From: Anarhynchus alexandrinus
Lineage: Eukaryota; Chordata; Aves; Charadriiformes; Charadriidae
DNA: 64,000 nucleotides
Direction: 5' to 3'
Assembly: GCA_008711295.1 (NCBI GenBank)
Contig: VUYV01000008.1
Span: 1,493,588-1,557,587 of the forward strand
The first letter of the stretch is position 1. Each line of letters opens with the position of its first letter. The notes beneath the pieces were generated by a model, which did not search any database, was not told where the DNA came from, and saw nothing but the letters and a program-made list of their open reading frames with translations. This document shows, piece by piece, positions 1 to 15,000 of this stretch. The translations under genes were made by a program, and so were the position numbers.

Positions 1-2845
1 ATATGGCTAAGGAATTAAATGTGAGCCTGTAACGATCGTTATGAAAACAGGATCATTGAATTTTCATGGAAAAACTAACTTTTCATGTTCCCAATTTTTA
101 TTTCCCCTTCTTTCAACTATGTAAACGCTTCAAGGATCGATGCGCGTGTGTGTCTGTATAGATATGGAGGAAGAGACTGAAAAGAAATGAGAGCATAAAC
201 TATTGATCAAGCAGACTGGAACAAAATTACTCATTAGTTAAAAATTGCTAACGATGAGAGAGCAATGATCTGCCATGGGCTGCCATCAGGATGATGCATC
301 TAGGAAAGGGCAAATACAGTAGTAGAATGAATTGGGCAAGATATTTGCTGTAGTGATAACACTGTATTAATGCCATTTTTCAAGTCACTGGGGAGACACG
401 TCTGAAATTGCATGCAAATAGTTGAAACTCTACGGGCTTCAAAGATTAATTCAAACTAGAGCGAATAGAGAGGGTCTGCGAGGAGGGTGTGGGTGACTTG
501 TGGTACCAGAACTGAGCAAACATGACTTGTTGAGCCTGCCAAAATAAAGGCCGGGATGTGGGAAGGGAGTGGAGAAATAGTGCAGCTCACAATAAATAAA
601 AATGCCAAGGATAAATGCCAGGGAGAATAAAAGTTTAAAATAAAAGTCATTGTTTTCATAAAGAATAAGAAATTTGGCCACAAGTAAATTCAGAAGACAG
701 TTTTCAGATGTCAGAGTTAAATATGGTTATAACAGCCATCTGATGCAGATAGTAAGTACAAAAATAACTAAATCATTTTAGGGTGGAGTTCATGGCATTT
801 TTGGTAAATTTATGGAAATGATTATGTGAAATGGATGTCTGAAGTCATAGGCAACTGGAATCAGCCCCATCCAGATTTTACCTATTATGTGAGTGAGTTC
901 GAGTAGTGAATATATATGTACATCTTTACCGCGTTTCTGGTATAGGTTTACATGTTTATCTGAGAGTTAAGCCACCCTCTTACTCTATAATTAAAATTTC
1001 TATATGTTAATGTTCTCGTACTTCATTTATGATCCAAAACTTGAGGTTATTTTGGAGAGTTGCTTGTCTCCAGCTATCTGTTTTTAAAAGTATTAAATCC
1101 ACCTACAAACCTTTACGATCATTTCCTAGGAAGAAGTAAAACATGATCTAGTATTCCTTATTCCCTTGGATGAAATAAATCCCATTGATAGGTGAAGCGT
1201 GTAAAATGTTTGCCTAAACTCTGCAGCCCTTCCATATTGACTTTCTTTGATAAATATTAAAGGGCAGAGACCGCTTTTGACTTTCCTGGAAGTTGAACAA
1301 TCAGACCTGCCAACATAAGTAAGCAAATCGCCCTTATGGCCATGCGTGTAGTAAAAACAAATAAATAGGTGAATGTTCATAATGGCTGATATGCAAATTG
1401 TACGTGCCTGCAAACAGCAGCTCTTTCTGTCACTGAGCCAAAGAAGCTGTGAGCCCTTGTACGCCGCTGGATGCTTCTTAGGGGCATATTTATTCAGAGA
1501 AGATTTTTAACATGTCTGCGCATTGGAGGCTTTGGGGCATGTATTACCAAAAAATTCCGCATCTCTGAATTTTTATGGATTTTAAATATCTTTAATTTAA
1601 TTAATTTTACTCTGACTATATAAGGACGTTTAAAAAGGCAGCCAAGACCCAAAGATAACGACTTTGGTACATGTCTTAAATGAAGAACGTTTCTGGTTTA
1701 CTGTGTTACGCAATGTGCATCTTTGGTCCTACATATCTGTTAATGCATTATTGGTGTGATACAAAGGTGTGTCTGTACGCAGTGTTTCTTGGGCTTACAC
1801 ACACCAGAGAAGAAAATCCTTGGATCAGTACAGTACTATCTATTTGATAAGCTGAGCTTCTTCATAGAAACAGAAGGCAACGGTACCTGAGGAAAGTTTC
1901 AGCTTGGTTTTGTGTCCATTCATTTTTAAAAGTAATTTTTAATGTAATTTTAGCTTTTGTTTGCCTACTGACTTAAGTATTGAGTAGAAAGAACTCCTTG
2001 AAAAATTTCTGGGGTATCAACTGAAGGATTTTATCAGAATAAATTAATTGGTGCTGGTGCTGATATACCCTTACAGAATGCAGCCTGGCGGTGTTTCGGG
2101 GAGCTCCAACTGGCCTTGCTGTGCACCAGCGTGCAGATTACTGAAGAAGTTGTAGGCAGCCATTTTCATTGTGGCCTTTTTTTATTTATTTCAAATCTAA
2201 CTTACAATCTTTCCATTTTACAAATTAAGAAACTTTGCTGCAGGAGGGGGTGAAGGCTTTTGGATAACTCATTTTCTCACTGGGAACTTATCCCACAAGA
2301 TTCTTTATTTGTGAAAGGGGCGTAAAACTGTTGCACAATTAAGCACTAAACAGTTTGCTCGGATGAACTCTTGAGTTGGTGAAGGAAGAGTGTGAATGAT
2401 GTCTGAATCCACTGCCTGCTGTGGTCCCTTTAGCATGCAGCAACGTGCCTTTGGCAGATAAGAGACTGCAACGTGTCCTTCAACCACGGAAATATTTTTT
2501 TCCAAATGGCTTCTATGTCTCTTGGCTTTAAAATACCTTTTAACTTTACACTTTATACATCTCGGTTCGATTTCTCCTTTCCCATATTCTCAGGAGGTCA
2601 TTTCAAATTAAAACGGCTGGCTGTTTAACTGACCCAAATGTAATTTTGAAATAACACAGAGCTTGTATCAGCTTCTGTCAAACCCTGAGCTGAAAATTTC
2701 TGCCAACATTGCTACTGTTTGTCCTGGAAGCCATCTTTTTGTGTTGAGGTTTATGAGTCTTACTGTAGTTTTGTGTAGGAGCACAGCAGAGGTGTTTTTG
2801 TGGGTGCTAACGCCATCTTTTGTCTTTCTTCCATTTTATTTGAAG
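1..2845 (+). other. Upstream intron (partial) before the first Ig4 exon
   Basis: This is AT-rich sequence with no readable Ig3 exon, so it is the 3' part of the intron between the Ig3 and Ig4 exons. It ends in a pyrimidine-rich acceptor (tttgtctttcttccattttatttgaag pattern) directly before 2846. I see no recognisable repeat or second gene; the short open frames are not domain-like. Confidence 0.7.
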
Positions 2846-3000
2846 TTCCTCCTGAATTTCTGAAGCGGCCTGCAAATATTTATGCTCATGAATCTATGGA
2901 CATCGTGTTTGAGTGTGAGGTGACTGGAAAACCTACGCCAACTGTGAAATGGGTCAAGAATGGAGACATGGTGATTCCAAGTGACTACTTCAAAATCGTT
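2846..3000 (+). CDS. NEO1: NEO1 exon: first half of Ig4 (I-set)
   Basis: The acceptor AG is at 2844-2845 and the exon is 155 nt. Its first two bases complete a split Val codon (G|TT), followed by [18 protein letters not shown]. It contains the first Ig cysteine in FECEVTG and the core tryptophan of the I-set fold in VKWVKNG. It ends with a complete GTT codon before the donor GTAAGT at 3001. Entry phase is 1 and exit phase is 0. The preceding exon is outside the window. Confidence 0.95.
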
Positions 3001-6000
3001 GTAAGTATATTGTCCGTTTGGCAGACTTTTAAGCCGTTGACCTGTCTGTTAGTCCTCTAATGAGTATGCGTGGAAGCTAGGTTCTTTTGTAAGACCAGCT
3101 TCCTATTTTCACACTATTGATCTTTTGGGCCTGGAAGAGAAACAGTGTCTTGAAACCTTTAATGCTCCATAATTGAGTGGTTTTACTGAAACGGTAAGGC
3201 ATGTTGCTTATATATTGTATGAGCCTATTTTTTTAAAGCTTAGATTTTCCACGAGAGACAGACAGACATGCACAACCACAAAAGCACACTTTGTTGGTTG
3301 AACCTGTTAGAGTGTGAGCTGGCTGTGAAGCTGACTGACTGTGTTTTCTGCAGTTGTCTGTCGTCAGTGAAAATGCCCCGTACCTGGAAACATCCAAGGT
3401 CAGGTTGGACAGGGCTCGGAGGAACCTGATCTGGTTGAAGATGTCCCTGCTCATGGCCTGGGAGTTGGACTAGACGACCTTTAAAGGTCCCTTCCAATGC
3501 AAACTATTCTATAAAATCACAATTTCAAACAGGAGTTTGAATATAAATATAACTGAGCTGTGAATCATGAATTTTGGCACACCGGTACTTCTAGAGGGAA
3601 ATTTTAGACGTAGTGAAAGTCATTATTGAGACATAGTTGAGAACTTAATGGTTGTATAATTGGGTATACCTGAGGTTGTAGGATTGTAACAGTGAGCTAT
3701 GCAGTTATATTCAGTGCTTAAAATATCGTAAAAACGGCTGTGGAAATGTTATGACTTGCCAGTGATATGTGATGCTAGAAAATGATAGCCATTAGTAAGA
3801 GCTTCTGCTGCTTTTTGATACCATATAATTTGAGGATTCAGTGCAAGAGAGATGAAATCTGACAGGAACTCCAAATATCTTTTGCATGTTACTGTGCAGA
3901 AGTTTCTCCTGTCATAGTAATGTGCCATAATAACACCATTGTTTTTGCAATTGCAACTCATTTTTAAGTGTTGCATTTTTCCTTTGCTCTTCAGAAAGAA
4001 CATAATCTGCAAGTTTTGGGTCTGGTGAAATCAGATGAAGGATTCTATCAGTGCATTGCAGAAAATGATGTTGGAAATGCACAGGCTGGAGCCCAGCTGA
4101 TAATACTCGACCTCGGTAAGATAAACCGTCACAGTAGAGTGCCAAAAGATGGGGAGGAACAATTTCAAGGGACCTTTTCCATGTGATGTCTTATATCTAT
4201 AACTCAGCTAGAGTAGAATGGTTTTTTAAAATCATATGAGTGATTCAGTGTCGTCTTCTGTTGACTTGAAGTTACTTAGGAGAATCTGAGGATTTCTGTA
4301 GGGTTCACCTTGTATTTTGGAAAATATTTTTAAAATATTTAGTGCAGTAATAAACCATAGCCAGAAACCTGAGATATTGTTGCATGCTGAGATTTAAAAA
4401 AAATAACAGGATAGCCGAAATGAAAACAATCACTGAAATTACAAAACTGAAAAATAAGAATTTACAGAGCACATCACAAATGAAATATTTTACACTGAAG
4501 TCATTCTAGTGTCAGAAGCTTTTTTCTGCTATTAGTTTAAAAAGTAGTGAGCTTTGGCATTTCTGCAAACTGTGACTGCAAAATTTTTTTTCGGTTACAG
4601 CTGCAGTTTAAGATAAATATTTGTTACTGTGCCTTAGTCAGTGGAATTACTAACAATGCTCACCTTCTTGCAATGTCCTGCATTGCGTATTTTGGATGTT
4701 GAAAGAGAATAATTGCTGTTAGGATTAAAGACCTACTATCTTGCAGAAAAAAAAAGGTAGTACAAATATCGTTGCTAAGGCATCAGCTTGTTTTGCTCTT
4801 TCAGGTCACACAGTTCTTAAAAATAATTTCTAAGAGCTCAAGGAAGAAAACCAATACTAAAGGGGATGATGGGAAAGATATGTCAGGCAAGAAAATATTA
4901 ATTCTGTACTTTTTGGGGCTTTTGTGTTGCCTGTCCTTTTGGGTTATTGTTTCAAAATTCTGATTTCTTTTTTATTTGGATGGAGAGGATTTAGGAGAAA
5001 CAGTCTTCTGTATAGTCAGAGTCATGATGTGACTTCCCACTTGCAATTTTAAGAGATGTGAATCCGCTAGACCTGGTTTTGGCGTTCAACGCGCAGAGAG
5101 TAAACTGTTATGAGCGTGCCATAAAGAGAGAGATTTGCCATTTCTTTTCTGATTGTTTTGTAGAGTAGTTGTGCACTTGTAACTTCTTCTGAATTCTCGT
5201 TTGGATACGGGTGTGTTTCATCGCTGGCTGAGGAGATGCATGTACTTCCCACAATTATTTGGGGAATGAAAGGTGCCCTCTACTGGATTCAGTAGCTTTA
5301 ATGCTATCGAGCCGAGGGATTTCAGCCTCCGAGTAGTGTTCGGCGTCTGGATCCAGCAATGGCCTACTGTTATCGGCTTGCTAGAAAAATTATTAAAAGT
5401 AAATTTATTTCTGCTGTATGCATGAATCACCTGAGTAGTTTCCAAATCTTCCAAGTGGGAGCATTATTCCATATTTTCCACGTTTGAAAAATACTGAATA
5501 ATTAATGTTCGTGGGTTTTGAAGCCCTGCCCAAGTTTGTACTTTCACCCGGTTCCCAGGAGTGGTTTATAAATTATTATTACTGTTGTTATTTCAGTTCC
5601 TGTGGTCTCACTCTTCTTCCTTTCCCTCCCGTGCTGTTTGCCTGGTGGTTTCTCCTTCCTGTTCTGCTCTGGCAACCTGTCCTGTTCTGCTGAAGGACTT
5701 TGCCTTATAATGCTGTCCTTTCTCTTTTGCATGCTGCCAAAGGATTATGGATGCAGTGTTGGTGGAGTCTCATTTCGGGTGTAAAGATACGCCCCCGAAG
5801 TCGTATCATTCTGTTACCTGGCCTGCAGTGTTCTTAACAATGCGCTCCCTGTGTAACACTGATGCGTTTGAGTTGTTTTCCAACAGCAGAGATAACCACA
5901 TGGTACATCGCTGAAAGTGCATCGTATTCTGTTTGCTGTTGAGTAGTGGCATAACAAGTAGCGCAACTAGGAATGAATGTGCTGTGTCTTGCTCAGTTGT

Positions 6001-9000
6001 GATATATGAAAATGGATATAATATATACACCGTCAAAGAAAATACAGATATTTGCTATTTTAATACCTTCTCATGATATATGAATGGCAAAGAAGGAAAC
6101 AATATTCAGGGAAAGAGGGTGAAGGTATGATATACAGTAGTTCTTTCATGACAGATATCTTGATGTGAAAATTAAAAAAAATAATTTGACCCAAAACTAT
6201 TCTGAACACTTCAGTCATTAATACAGAAAGCTTTTTTTTCTTAAATTCATACCTGATGATGAGAAATACCTACTTTGCCAATTTGAAAAATAATTTCAGT
6301 AAAAGATGTTGATTAAGTGTTCATCAAAGTTGCTCCTCCCAATAAGCAGTATGTCCCTTCCCTTGCTGTTCTCTGTTTTCTCCTTCCTAAATGGAGTTGG
6401 CAAACATCTGGCTATTTACGAACTGGTTCCCTTTAGCCTTTTTGCTTATCATATCAAATTGATCTTTAATAAATGAAATTTATGTTAGAAAGTAGAAGCC
6501 TTATGGGGTTTTCTCAGACCGGCCCCACGTATTCTTTATGGGCCAGTGTTGAAAAAAAGGACCAAGACTATTGTGTGGGCATCTGTCAGTGGACTACAGC
6601 ACTGATGGTGGTATAATTGACAACAAGTAAGGGGGTAGTTGGCTGCCATCAGAGATGAGTTTGAGTAGTTGGAAAAGGTTGAGTGACTCAGGCTTTGAGG
6701 GAGATGTGCTGAGAAAGGTTAAATAGAAATAAACCACTAAAACTGTTTGTACTTCGCACGTTAGATCAGAACTTGGTTGTCTCTTCTGCACATTAACTTG
6801 TTTCCATCTAAACCCTTCACGTGGAAATCTTCCAACATGTTGGGTTTTGCTGCCTGGAGCATTGCAGCTTTATTCATAGCTTTATTGAGGTGTACTGTAA
6901 TGGTTTTTGAGTGGTCTGAAAGTACGATACCAGATCTGTATTTTCTTCAGTCTTAGAAGGTAGCATAATTTTTAAATACAATAGGTGTAGAGTGTACAAA
7001 GTGATTATCTGCTACAACTAAAGCCTTCTGTGTTTGGACGCTGATTTCTGACTTGACAGGCAGCAGTAGTTCGGTGATCCACCTCGTCTTCTGCACAGTG
7101 ACAGTTTTGGTGCATGAGTGTATGTTGTGCGTAGCCACAGAGACCGGTATAAATGCTGACTCTCATCCGCTAGAATAAGCCTAATATAATTGTTGATCAG
7201 ACAAAAGTTTCTTTTGGGTTGGTCTTTTTTTTTTTTATTTGAGGCTAATTCTGGAAAGCTTGCAGTATATGTGGAAGTTATTTGTAGAAAATATTAAAAC
7301 AAAAAGTTGACTGGCAAAAAAAAAAGGGTAATTTGAAGGTTTATTGGAGTGGCTTTTTTATTGTCACATTCTGTAATTCTCTGTTAATAACTTTAGAAAA
7401 GAAGACCATACTCGGAAATAGATTGTCTGTACAGAATCCATAACTTTTGCATTTTCTGCAATATATAGAAGAGAATTGTGGCATGGAGAGAAAAGATTTT
7501 AGGACAACTGTTTGTAATTGAGAAGGTTGAAAGGGGAAGGAGGAGTCGGATTCAGGTAAATGGTCTGAGTGAAATATTCTTCCACCAGGGTCCCCTGTAC
7601 TTCACTTCAGGTATAGAATTTTGCCAGAGAGTTGGAATCTGCTTTCAGAACATGTTGAGGTTGGAGATGGGTGTCCCTGTTTCTCAGGTAGCCTCCTTCC
7701 CCAGGAGACTGAGTACCTTTGGGAATATTAATGGATTTGTGGCTCTGCTGCCTGGTCTGCCTTTTAGGGAGAACTTAAGAACTACCTCCTGAGAGGGAAG
7801 TGCCTGCATTCCCCTGTGTTTGCTCTCTGACGGTGTTTGCCATCTCAGTGCTCCTCTCTCTGCCTCATTCATTGAGAGATAGACAGGCTTTTCTTGTACC
7901 CTGCAAGTGCCATCACGGCGGGCTCCTGCAAATCCCAGTGAGAAGGAGGAACCTTAGTCATGCCTTGAGAATGACTTTCTCAGCAACCTCAAAATCTTCC
8001 CCTCTCTGCTTTTTTACCCAAACCCACCCTTGTGTGCTTACCGTTAGATCCTGATGGGTCAGCCTCTGACCATCTCATTTATGGATGAGATATGCTAATA
8101 TGCTCAATTACAACAAAGCTATTTCTTGGCATCATGTTTACGGCATTGTTTTGTGTGGCCTGTGAAAACCTCAGTAATGGATACGTTTAGGTTTTCTTTG
8201 TGGAGGTCAAATGCTAGTGACAAGACAGAAAATTCCACCAGGACCTGTAACCTGGCCTTTGCCCGTGGATCTGGTGTTGCTCGGGATTGCCATTTGGGGA
8301 CTGAAAAAAGAACAGGTGGCAATGAGTAAAAGGAGGTGCCTTTGGGGGAGGGAGGCAGATGGTTCCCTGTCACCCCCATGTGATAGGCATTTGACAACTA
8401 CTCAGGCACCAAAAAAAAAAGAGAGGAGTGATTTTTAAATGCGGTATAAAGAAAAAATCATAGACTGTAAACAAATATGCCACGTTATTTAAAGAACAAT
8501 TTCAAAACATTATTTGTGATGCGCTGTATCCACCTTCAAAATTCCAAAGTAAGTGTAGTATACTGCATGATTTTTGTACTTTTATACTGCAAAAGTAAGT
8601 GTTTGCTGTTCCGTGCCATCCTTGTGAGCTGTATAAGGAGTGAGATCGTGAAGTGAATGAATTGAATACGCTGCCGGTATCCAGTAGTACACCATGGCAA
8701 GATTTTTTGTGGTAGAACTATCCGTTTCTTTAAACTTAAATTTTTTATGAAAAATAGTCCATATCCAAGAAAGGATATCCTGCATGTGAATTAATGTTAC
8801 CAGCATGGGAAACCAGGAGAAGGAATTGGAATTCTGCATGTAGTTGCAGAGCAGTGAGGCCTTTGGGATTGCAGAAATGTTTCAGCATAGCTCCGAGTGA
8901 TCATGGGATAGCAGCAGTGATCATGAGATGCTTGAATTTAGGCTTCTAAGAGAACTGATCAAAACAACTAGCAGAATTATAGCCTTGGACTTCAAGACAG

Positions 9001-12000
9001 GAGATTTTGACTTGTTCAGGGATCTTTTTGGCAGGTTCCCATGGGAGGTTGTGTTGCTGGGCAAGAGGCCAACCATTTGGTCCTGAAGAACAATCTTCTC
9101 AAAGCGCAAGAATGGTTTATTCCAAAGTGCAGGAATTTGAGCATGTGTGTCGAGGAGACCAGTAGGGGTAAAGAAGGAGCTTCTAACTGAGCTCGAACAC
9201 AAAAAGAAAGTACACAGAAGTTGGAAGCAAAGGCAGAACAGTGAGGGATATTGCCTGGATGTGCAGGGATGGAACTAGGAAAGACAAAACTCAGCTGGAG
9301 CTGGAACCATTTCAGGGAAGGTTATGGAGCAAATCCCCCTGGAAGCCATGTCATGGGTACATGAAAGAGATGATGATGATGATTGGGAAAATCCAGCATG
9401 GATTTACCAAGGGCAAATTGTGCCCAACTATCCCAATAGCCTTCTAAGACTGAATGGTTGGACCTGTGGTGGAGAGGAGAGGAGAGAAGTGAATATTATT
9501 TACTTTGCCTTTAGCAAGGCCTTTGACACCATCTCCAGTGCTATCCCTGCAGCTAAACTGGGGAAATACAGACTGGATGGGTGGCTGGTGGGGCGTGTGG
9601 TGAGCTGGCTGGCCCAGCAGGTGCCCAGTGTCGTGGTGAACGGGGTGAAGACTAACCAGCATTACCCAGGGCTTGATGCTGGGACAGAGAGGTTTTCAGA
9701 TCTTCATCAGTGACCTGGAGGAAGGGCCAGAGATCACGTGTAGCAGGTTTGCAGGTTATACCAGACTGGGAGGAGCAGTAGGTAGAGTGGCAGAGAGTGG
9801 GACCCACCAGGCTGGAGAAGTGGGCTGGTGGGAACCTCAGAGTTCAACACTGACGGACGTGGAGCCGGAGTGACTCCATGCAGTGGTGGAGGCTGGCCAT
9901 CAACTCAGCAAGCAGCTTTGCAGAAAAGGACTTGGAGGGATAAGGCAGGAGGTCGAGGGAAGTGATTGTTTTCCCCTTCTTGGCACTGGTGAGACCACAT
10001 TAGGACAGTTTTAAGTTTCCCAACACAAAAAAGACATTGGCATACTGGAGCCCCAGTGGAGACCCACCAAGATAATTATGGAGCTGGAGCACGTGGTGTA
10101 CTGAGATGTACTGTGACTCAGAGAAATGAGTTTGGTTAATCTTGAAGAATGAAAGCCTACCAAGAGCTTACTGCTCAACCAGCTGATGGAGAGCATAGGG
10201 CAGGTGGAGGTAGCAGGAAAAGACTGCAAAAAGGGAAATTTTTGATCATATAAGAGAAAACAGTTGCACAGTGAGGGTGGTTGCAGTCAGGACAGGTTGC
10301 CCAGGGAGGTTGTGAAATCTGTTCTTGGAGATAGTCAAGACACACCTAGACAAGGCCCTGAGCACCTGGTCAAAGGTGGCTCTGCTCTGATGGAGGAGTT
10401 GCACCGATGACCTCCTGAGATCCCTCCTAACTAGTAGTATTCTATGATTCAGAAAAATTGTCTGTCTGAGAGGTGTGGACGGACCCCATTTATCTCCTTG
10501 TGTATAGTCTTAGTGTAATAGTCAAATTACGACAATTTTGTGGTGTGCATTTCCCTGCTGATCTCCTTTTGAGAAACATAAATGTCTGATATTTCGGCAC
10601 AGTTTGACATTACAAACCAAATTTGATTAAAGTGTAACACCACTTCAGTTGCACTGTATGATATTAATTCCTCCACTCCCTTATGTGAATCCTAATTCTG
10701 AGAGAGTTTTAAAGACATCATTTATTGACCTAAATTGGTGCTATTGTGTAATTGAATCCTGTCCAGAACCATCACTGCATGAATAATTCCATTTTATGTT
10801 GTTATTTCTCTGCCAGAGTTTGGCCAGGAGCTCTCGCAAGCCTGATAGCAGGGAAACGAGGTGGGCAGGACTCCTGGTAGGGTATGGTGGGGGCTTCCCT
10901 GACCCACAGCAGGGGAGAGAACATCAGAAATCTGCTCAAAGTTTTCTGGAGTCAGCACATTTCATGCCGATAATCTGGCATTTCTATATCGCAAGTGGTA
11001 TTCAATTGAGGTTACTTCAGGCTGCCACAGACTCGGAGGCTTCAGTGGGTCCAGTTCCACTCTTAGAAGCTATTTCAGCCCCCCTAGACTGACACCAATC
11101 AAAAAAAGTTTCCCAGCTATAATTGGATTTCCAACATCTTGTTAGTCAAACCTTGGAGCCTTTTTGCTTAGCTTGCAGAGTGTGGAACCTTGGCTTTTTG
11201 CAGGCTGAGGCTCCACTTTGACAACATGCTCTGGAATTCGAAATGCGCCCTTTGGTGCGCTTGCAGCCCTCCTGACTTTGCATTCATTTAAACCTTATGA
11301 GCATTTTCTCTACTCCATCATCTGGGCTGTTTAAAAAAGTATATTGAATCATATGGAAGTCAGCATACCCTCCTGTACACCCCACTCAATATCACCTTTC
11401 CTTCTGACACCGAAGCACTGAGAACTATTCTGAGCGTGGTTTTCCAGCCAGTTATGAATCTGCTTTTGTAGTAGCCTCGTCTGGAACATATTTGCTTGTT
11501 TTTGAAAATGTCATGCGAGGCAATGTCAAAAGCCTTATTTAAATCAAGATATATGAAATACTCTGCGTTTTCTGTATGTGTAAGTTCCATTATTCTGTTG
11601 TAAGAGGCAAATATGATTTCTTTTTGACAAATTTTGGCTTCTGCTGAGAGAAATCCAAAAGTTGGCACTAACAGGCTTGTGCTCCGATTTGAAAAACTCA
11701 GTTGCACTCTTGGGTATTTTCCTTATGCAAAAATTTACATAAATTTAACTTCTACCCATGGTCTGGTTCAAGCCCAGAGGCAGACAACTCGCATGTTACT
11801 TCGGGGACCTATTTTGGATGATTTCGCAGATATCAAATGTAATCTCTCAGGCTCTCTCACATCTTATGGAAGTAATTTTTAGAGTATTTTGTATGCGGTC
11901 ACACACTGTGAATCAAGAATGTTTAGTGTTGTTGTCAAGGTAATGCAGTAAGTATTTTTCTCAGTCCATGGAATTCTATGGAGTTGTCTGAAACTTGAAA

Positions 12001-15000
12001 AAAAATGCTGGTTATTGTGGCTGAAAGATCAGAGCAAGATGAAAAGAAGTCCACTGAATAAAAAAAAAGGACTCTGTGGGTACTGTTCCTGAAGACTGTT
12101 CTGTTTCTTCACTCAAACAGAAGTGTTTTCATGTTCGTTTCATCTTATACAATTTTATTTGTCTTCATGCAAGGAAAATCGGGAGAGGTCCCTGTGGTTT
12201 ACATGAGTGGCTTTCAGAAGTCTTAGTGTCCACCAGAGAAGAAATGATGTGTAGATTAAAACTGAATAGTGAGGCTGCAAACCCTTGCGGCCAAGAATTC
12301 AAATGTTCTGTAAAGAGGAAAAAGTACTCAGAATAAATGAATGGCGGCTCTCAGGGGAGCAGGGAATAGCAATGGACCCTGAGAGCGGATCTGCACGAAG
12401 GGCGCCCGACACTGCTTGGATAGACAACCCGCTGAGCTGGGAGGGATGCCACCTGGGATCTGAAAGTAGGAGGATGGAAAATCCACTGCGATGAGTATCT
12501 TTAGAGACAAAACTAGCAGGGGAATTTCCTCACCCCTCCAGAAATCTCCCCACTTTTGTCTATCGTATATCAACATGTATCCACGTGGGTTTTTTTACTC
12601 AGCAGACTTAATGCTTTACTTAATGTAAGCAACCAGTTGCCATGTTAAAACATGATATTTATATGGTGTTTGTGTCAGTTTATGTTTATAGGGTTTATGT
12701 CAAAAATTGTCTCTCAAATTTAGAAAATAATACAGAAGGTTATGGGACTGTGCTCTTGGAGCCAAATATCTTCTATATGATATATGCCATTTAAAGTTGA
12801 CTATTTGTGGCAGTTACTGTGTTACAAAATCCAAGTCACTTCCTCGTACACCACTATACATGCACATAAGCTCTCCGCTCTTCTGTCCGCACACGTATTC
12901 CCATGTAGCAAAAGATTTGCATGCATAAATGCTCATCTTTTTAAATGAAAGACTTCTAGGCTGCTGTAGATAACTACAATTCTGTGAAAACTCTAAAAGC
13001 AATGAAGGTAACAAATATGACCTCAATCCCGATTGCATAATGAAGCCTTTAAAAAAGAACGGCGCTGCTTGTGTTATAAGTTAGGCGAAAGGTTTTCCAA
13101 ACTTGCTGCCTCAGTCGCTGACTTATAATATCGCAATGGCTTTTGAGGAATGATAGATGAACAGCTTGTAAGCCTCATTTGGAAAGTTGTGTTTTAGGAA
13201 CATAAACAGCATCTGAAATGGCAAACTGACTTTAAACAGTGTTTTGTAAAACCAAAGCCAAACTCTATTTTGTTACTGGTTGTGTACACTTCATTGCTGA
13301 TTTTCTGTAAACATAACAGTATGTTCTCCTCTTTAATGCTGAAAGAGTTTTTTCATTTTAATTTTGATTTTAATTTACATTACTTAGCTAGTCTTCCTCA
13401 GCGAAAGTCAGCATTTATGTTTCTCGTGGCTGCGTGTAGGTTCAGAATTGCCAGAAAGCTGTTTGAATGCAGTTAATTTCATTCCTTGACTCAATCCCTG
13501 TTTAAAAAAGGGCCTTTATTTATTTATTCCCTCTTTATGGCCCCTGCTTATATATAGTGCTATTGAGAAGTTCGGCTGGTTAAACTAAACTCCACTAGAT
13601 CACAAACTTCTTGAATTTTAAGTTCATGAAATTGGGACCTAAACAGCTCTCATATTCTGCATTCAATAGACCATTCGTGTTTAAAGTTGGCATGCGCTTT
13701 AAATAAATTGCTCTAATTTAGATTAAATTAGTAATAGATTAATGTTTGCCAGTGCATGGTGGATCTCAGGAAGGCATAACAAAATTGATAGGATGCTTTG
13801 ATTGCGCTTATTAGTTTTCATTTCTTGTTTTATGACTGTATTTACAGTTGAGTTGGCAGGGAAATGTGAAGCCTGGGGAAGGTGTCCATAGCCCGTTGCG
13901 TGCAGCGGGACTTCCATGCACACAGGGGTTCCGGTGATTGCTGCTTACATGGGTTGCCTTTGAAACACTCAGACTGTCTCACCTGTTTAATTTTCACGAG
14001 TGAAATTAAAGGTTAAAAGGTACTTGTGTTCAAAGAAATTATATGTCATATTTTAAAGAGGGATAATACATAAGGAATATTGGGTAGAGGCAGAGGAAGA
14101 ACTGTATTTTGAGAAACATTCAACGGATATTAATACCTGTTTTCTACCCTTCACCTGTATTTATAATATAATTATTGTACCACAGCAAAAGTGGAATGAT
14201 CTAGAAAGTGTCTACACTGTACGCCAACTGTGAAACAGGATCAAAGGCTTTGAGTCCCAGTTTTATGTCATCTCTTCTGGGTTATCCTGAACTCCCAGGA
14301 GAGTTTCTCACTCCAGTGAAAGTCTCTTTGCCACCAGAAAGGCCAATAAAAGCAAATACACTTACCGTAATATCACTTACCAAATCCACCAATTTCATTT
14401 TCCGTTTATCCTCTTATATTTTCTATAACTGTTGTTTCTATCAGCTGATGTGTTGTCAGCAATGGTTATTGCCAGGAACCAAAGCTCTGCAACGCTACGA
14501 AGCAAACGTGAGTGTATTCACTGGGACCGGCCACCGTTGTTGAGCAATGGTCGACCATTCCTCTGCCTGAATATGGCTTCTAGTTAGAGAGGAAAATAAA
14601 AATAACCAGGGTGAAGAACATGAGCTGCCTAGGATGCGTTCATTGTATGCCCATGGGTGTTTGCTTGCAGTGGGTTTTGTTTGTTTCTTGTTTAGCTGAA
14701 GAGCGTAATGGCAGGATTCACTTTAGCTTGCTATCTGTCACGAAGGCATTTCTTCTGCCTTTATTATTCATAAACAGGGCTGTGAAGATTGACAGAAGTA
14801 GCCTTAATTTGTAATTGATCCTTGCCTCTTGTTGTAAAGGAAAATATCAGATTTTGTCAGTCTCGCACCAGAGGGGGGGAATAAACGTGTGGCTGTGGTC
14901 TTAATTGGGTACTTATATTTCAAAGTTGCTAAATTATACAGTAATATCAGAGACAGCTGAATGCCATTTGGAGAGAAAGAAGAAAGATTGGTTTACAGTT

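Noticed and set aside
1..2845. An Ig3 exon upstream of 2846
   Set aside because: No frame shows Ig3-like cysteine and tryptophan spacing with splice sites, so the preceding exon lies outside the window.
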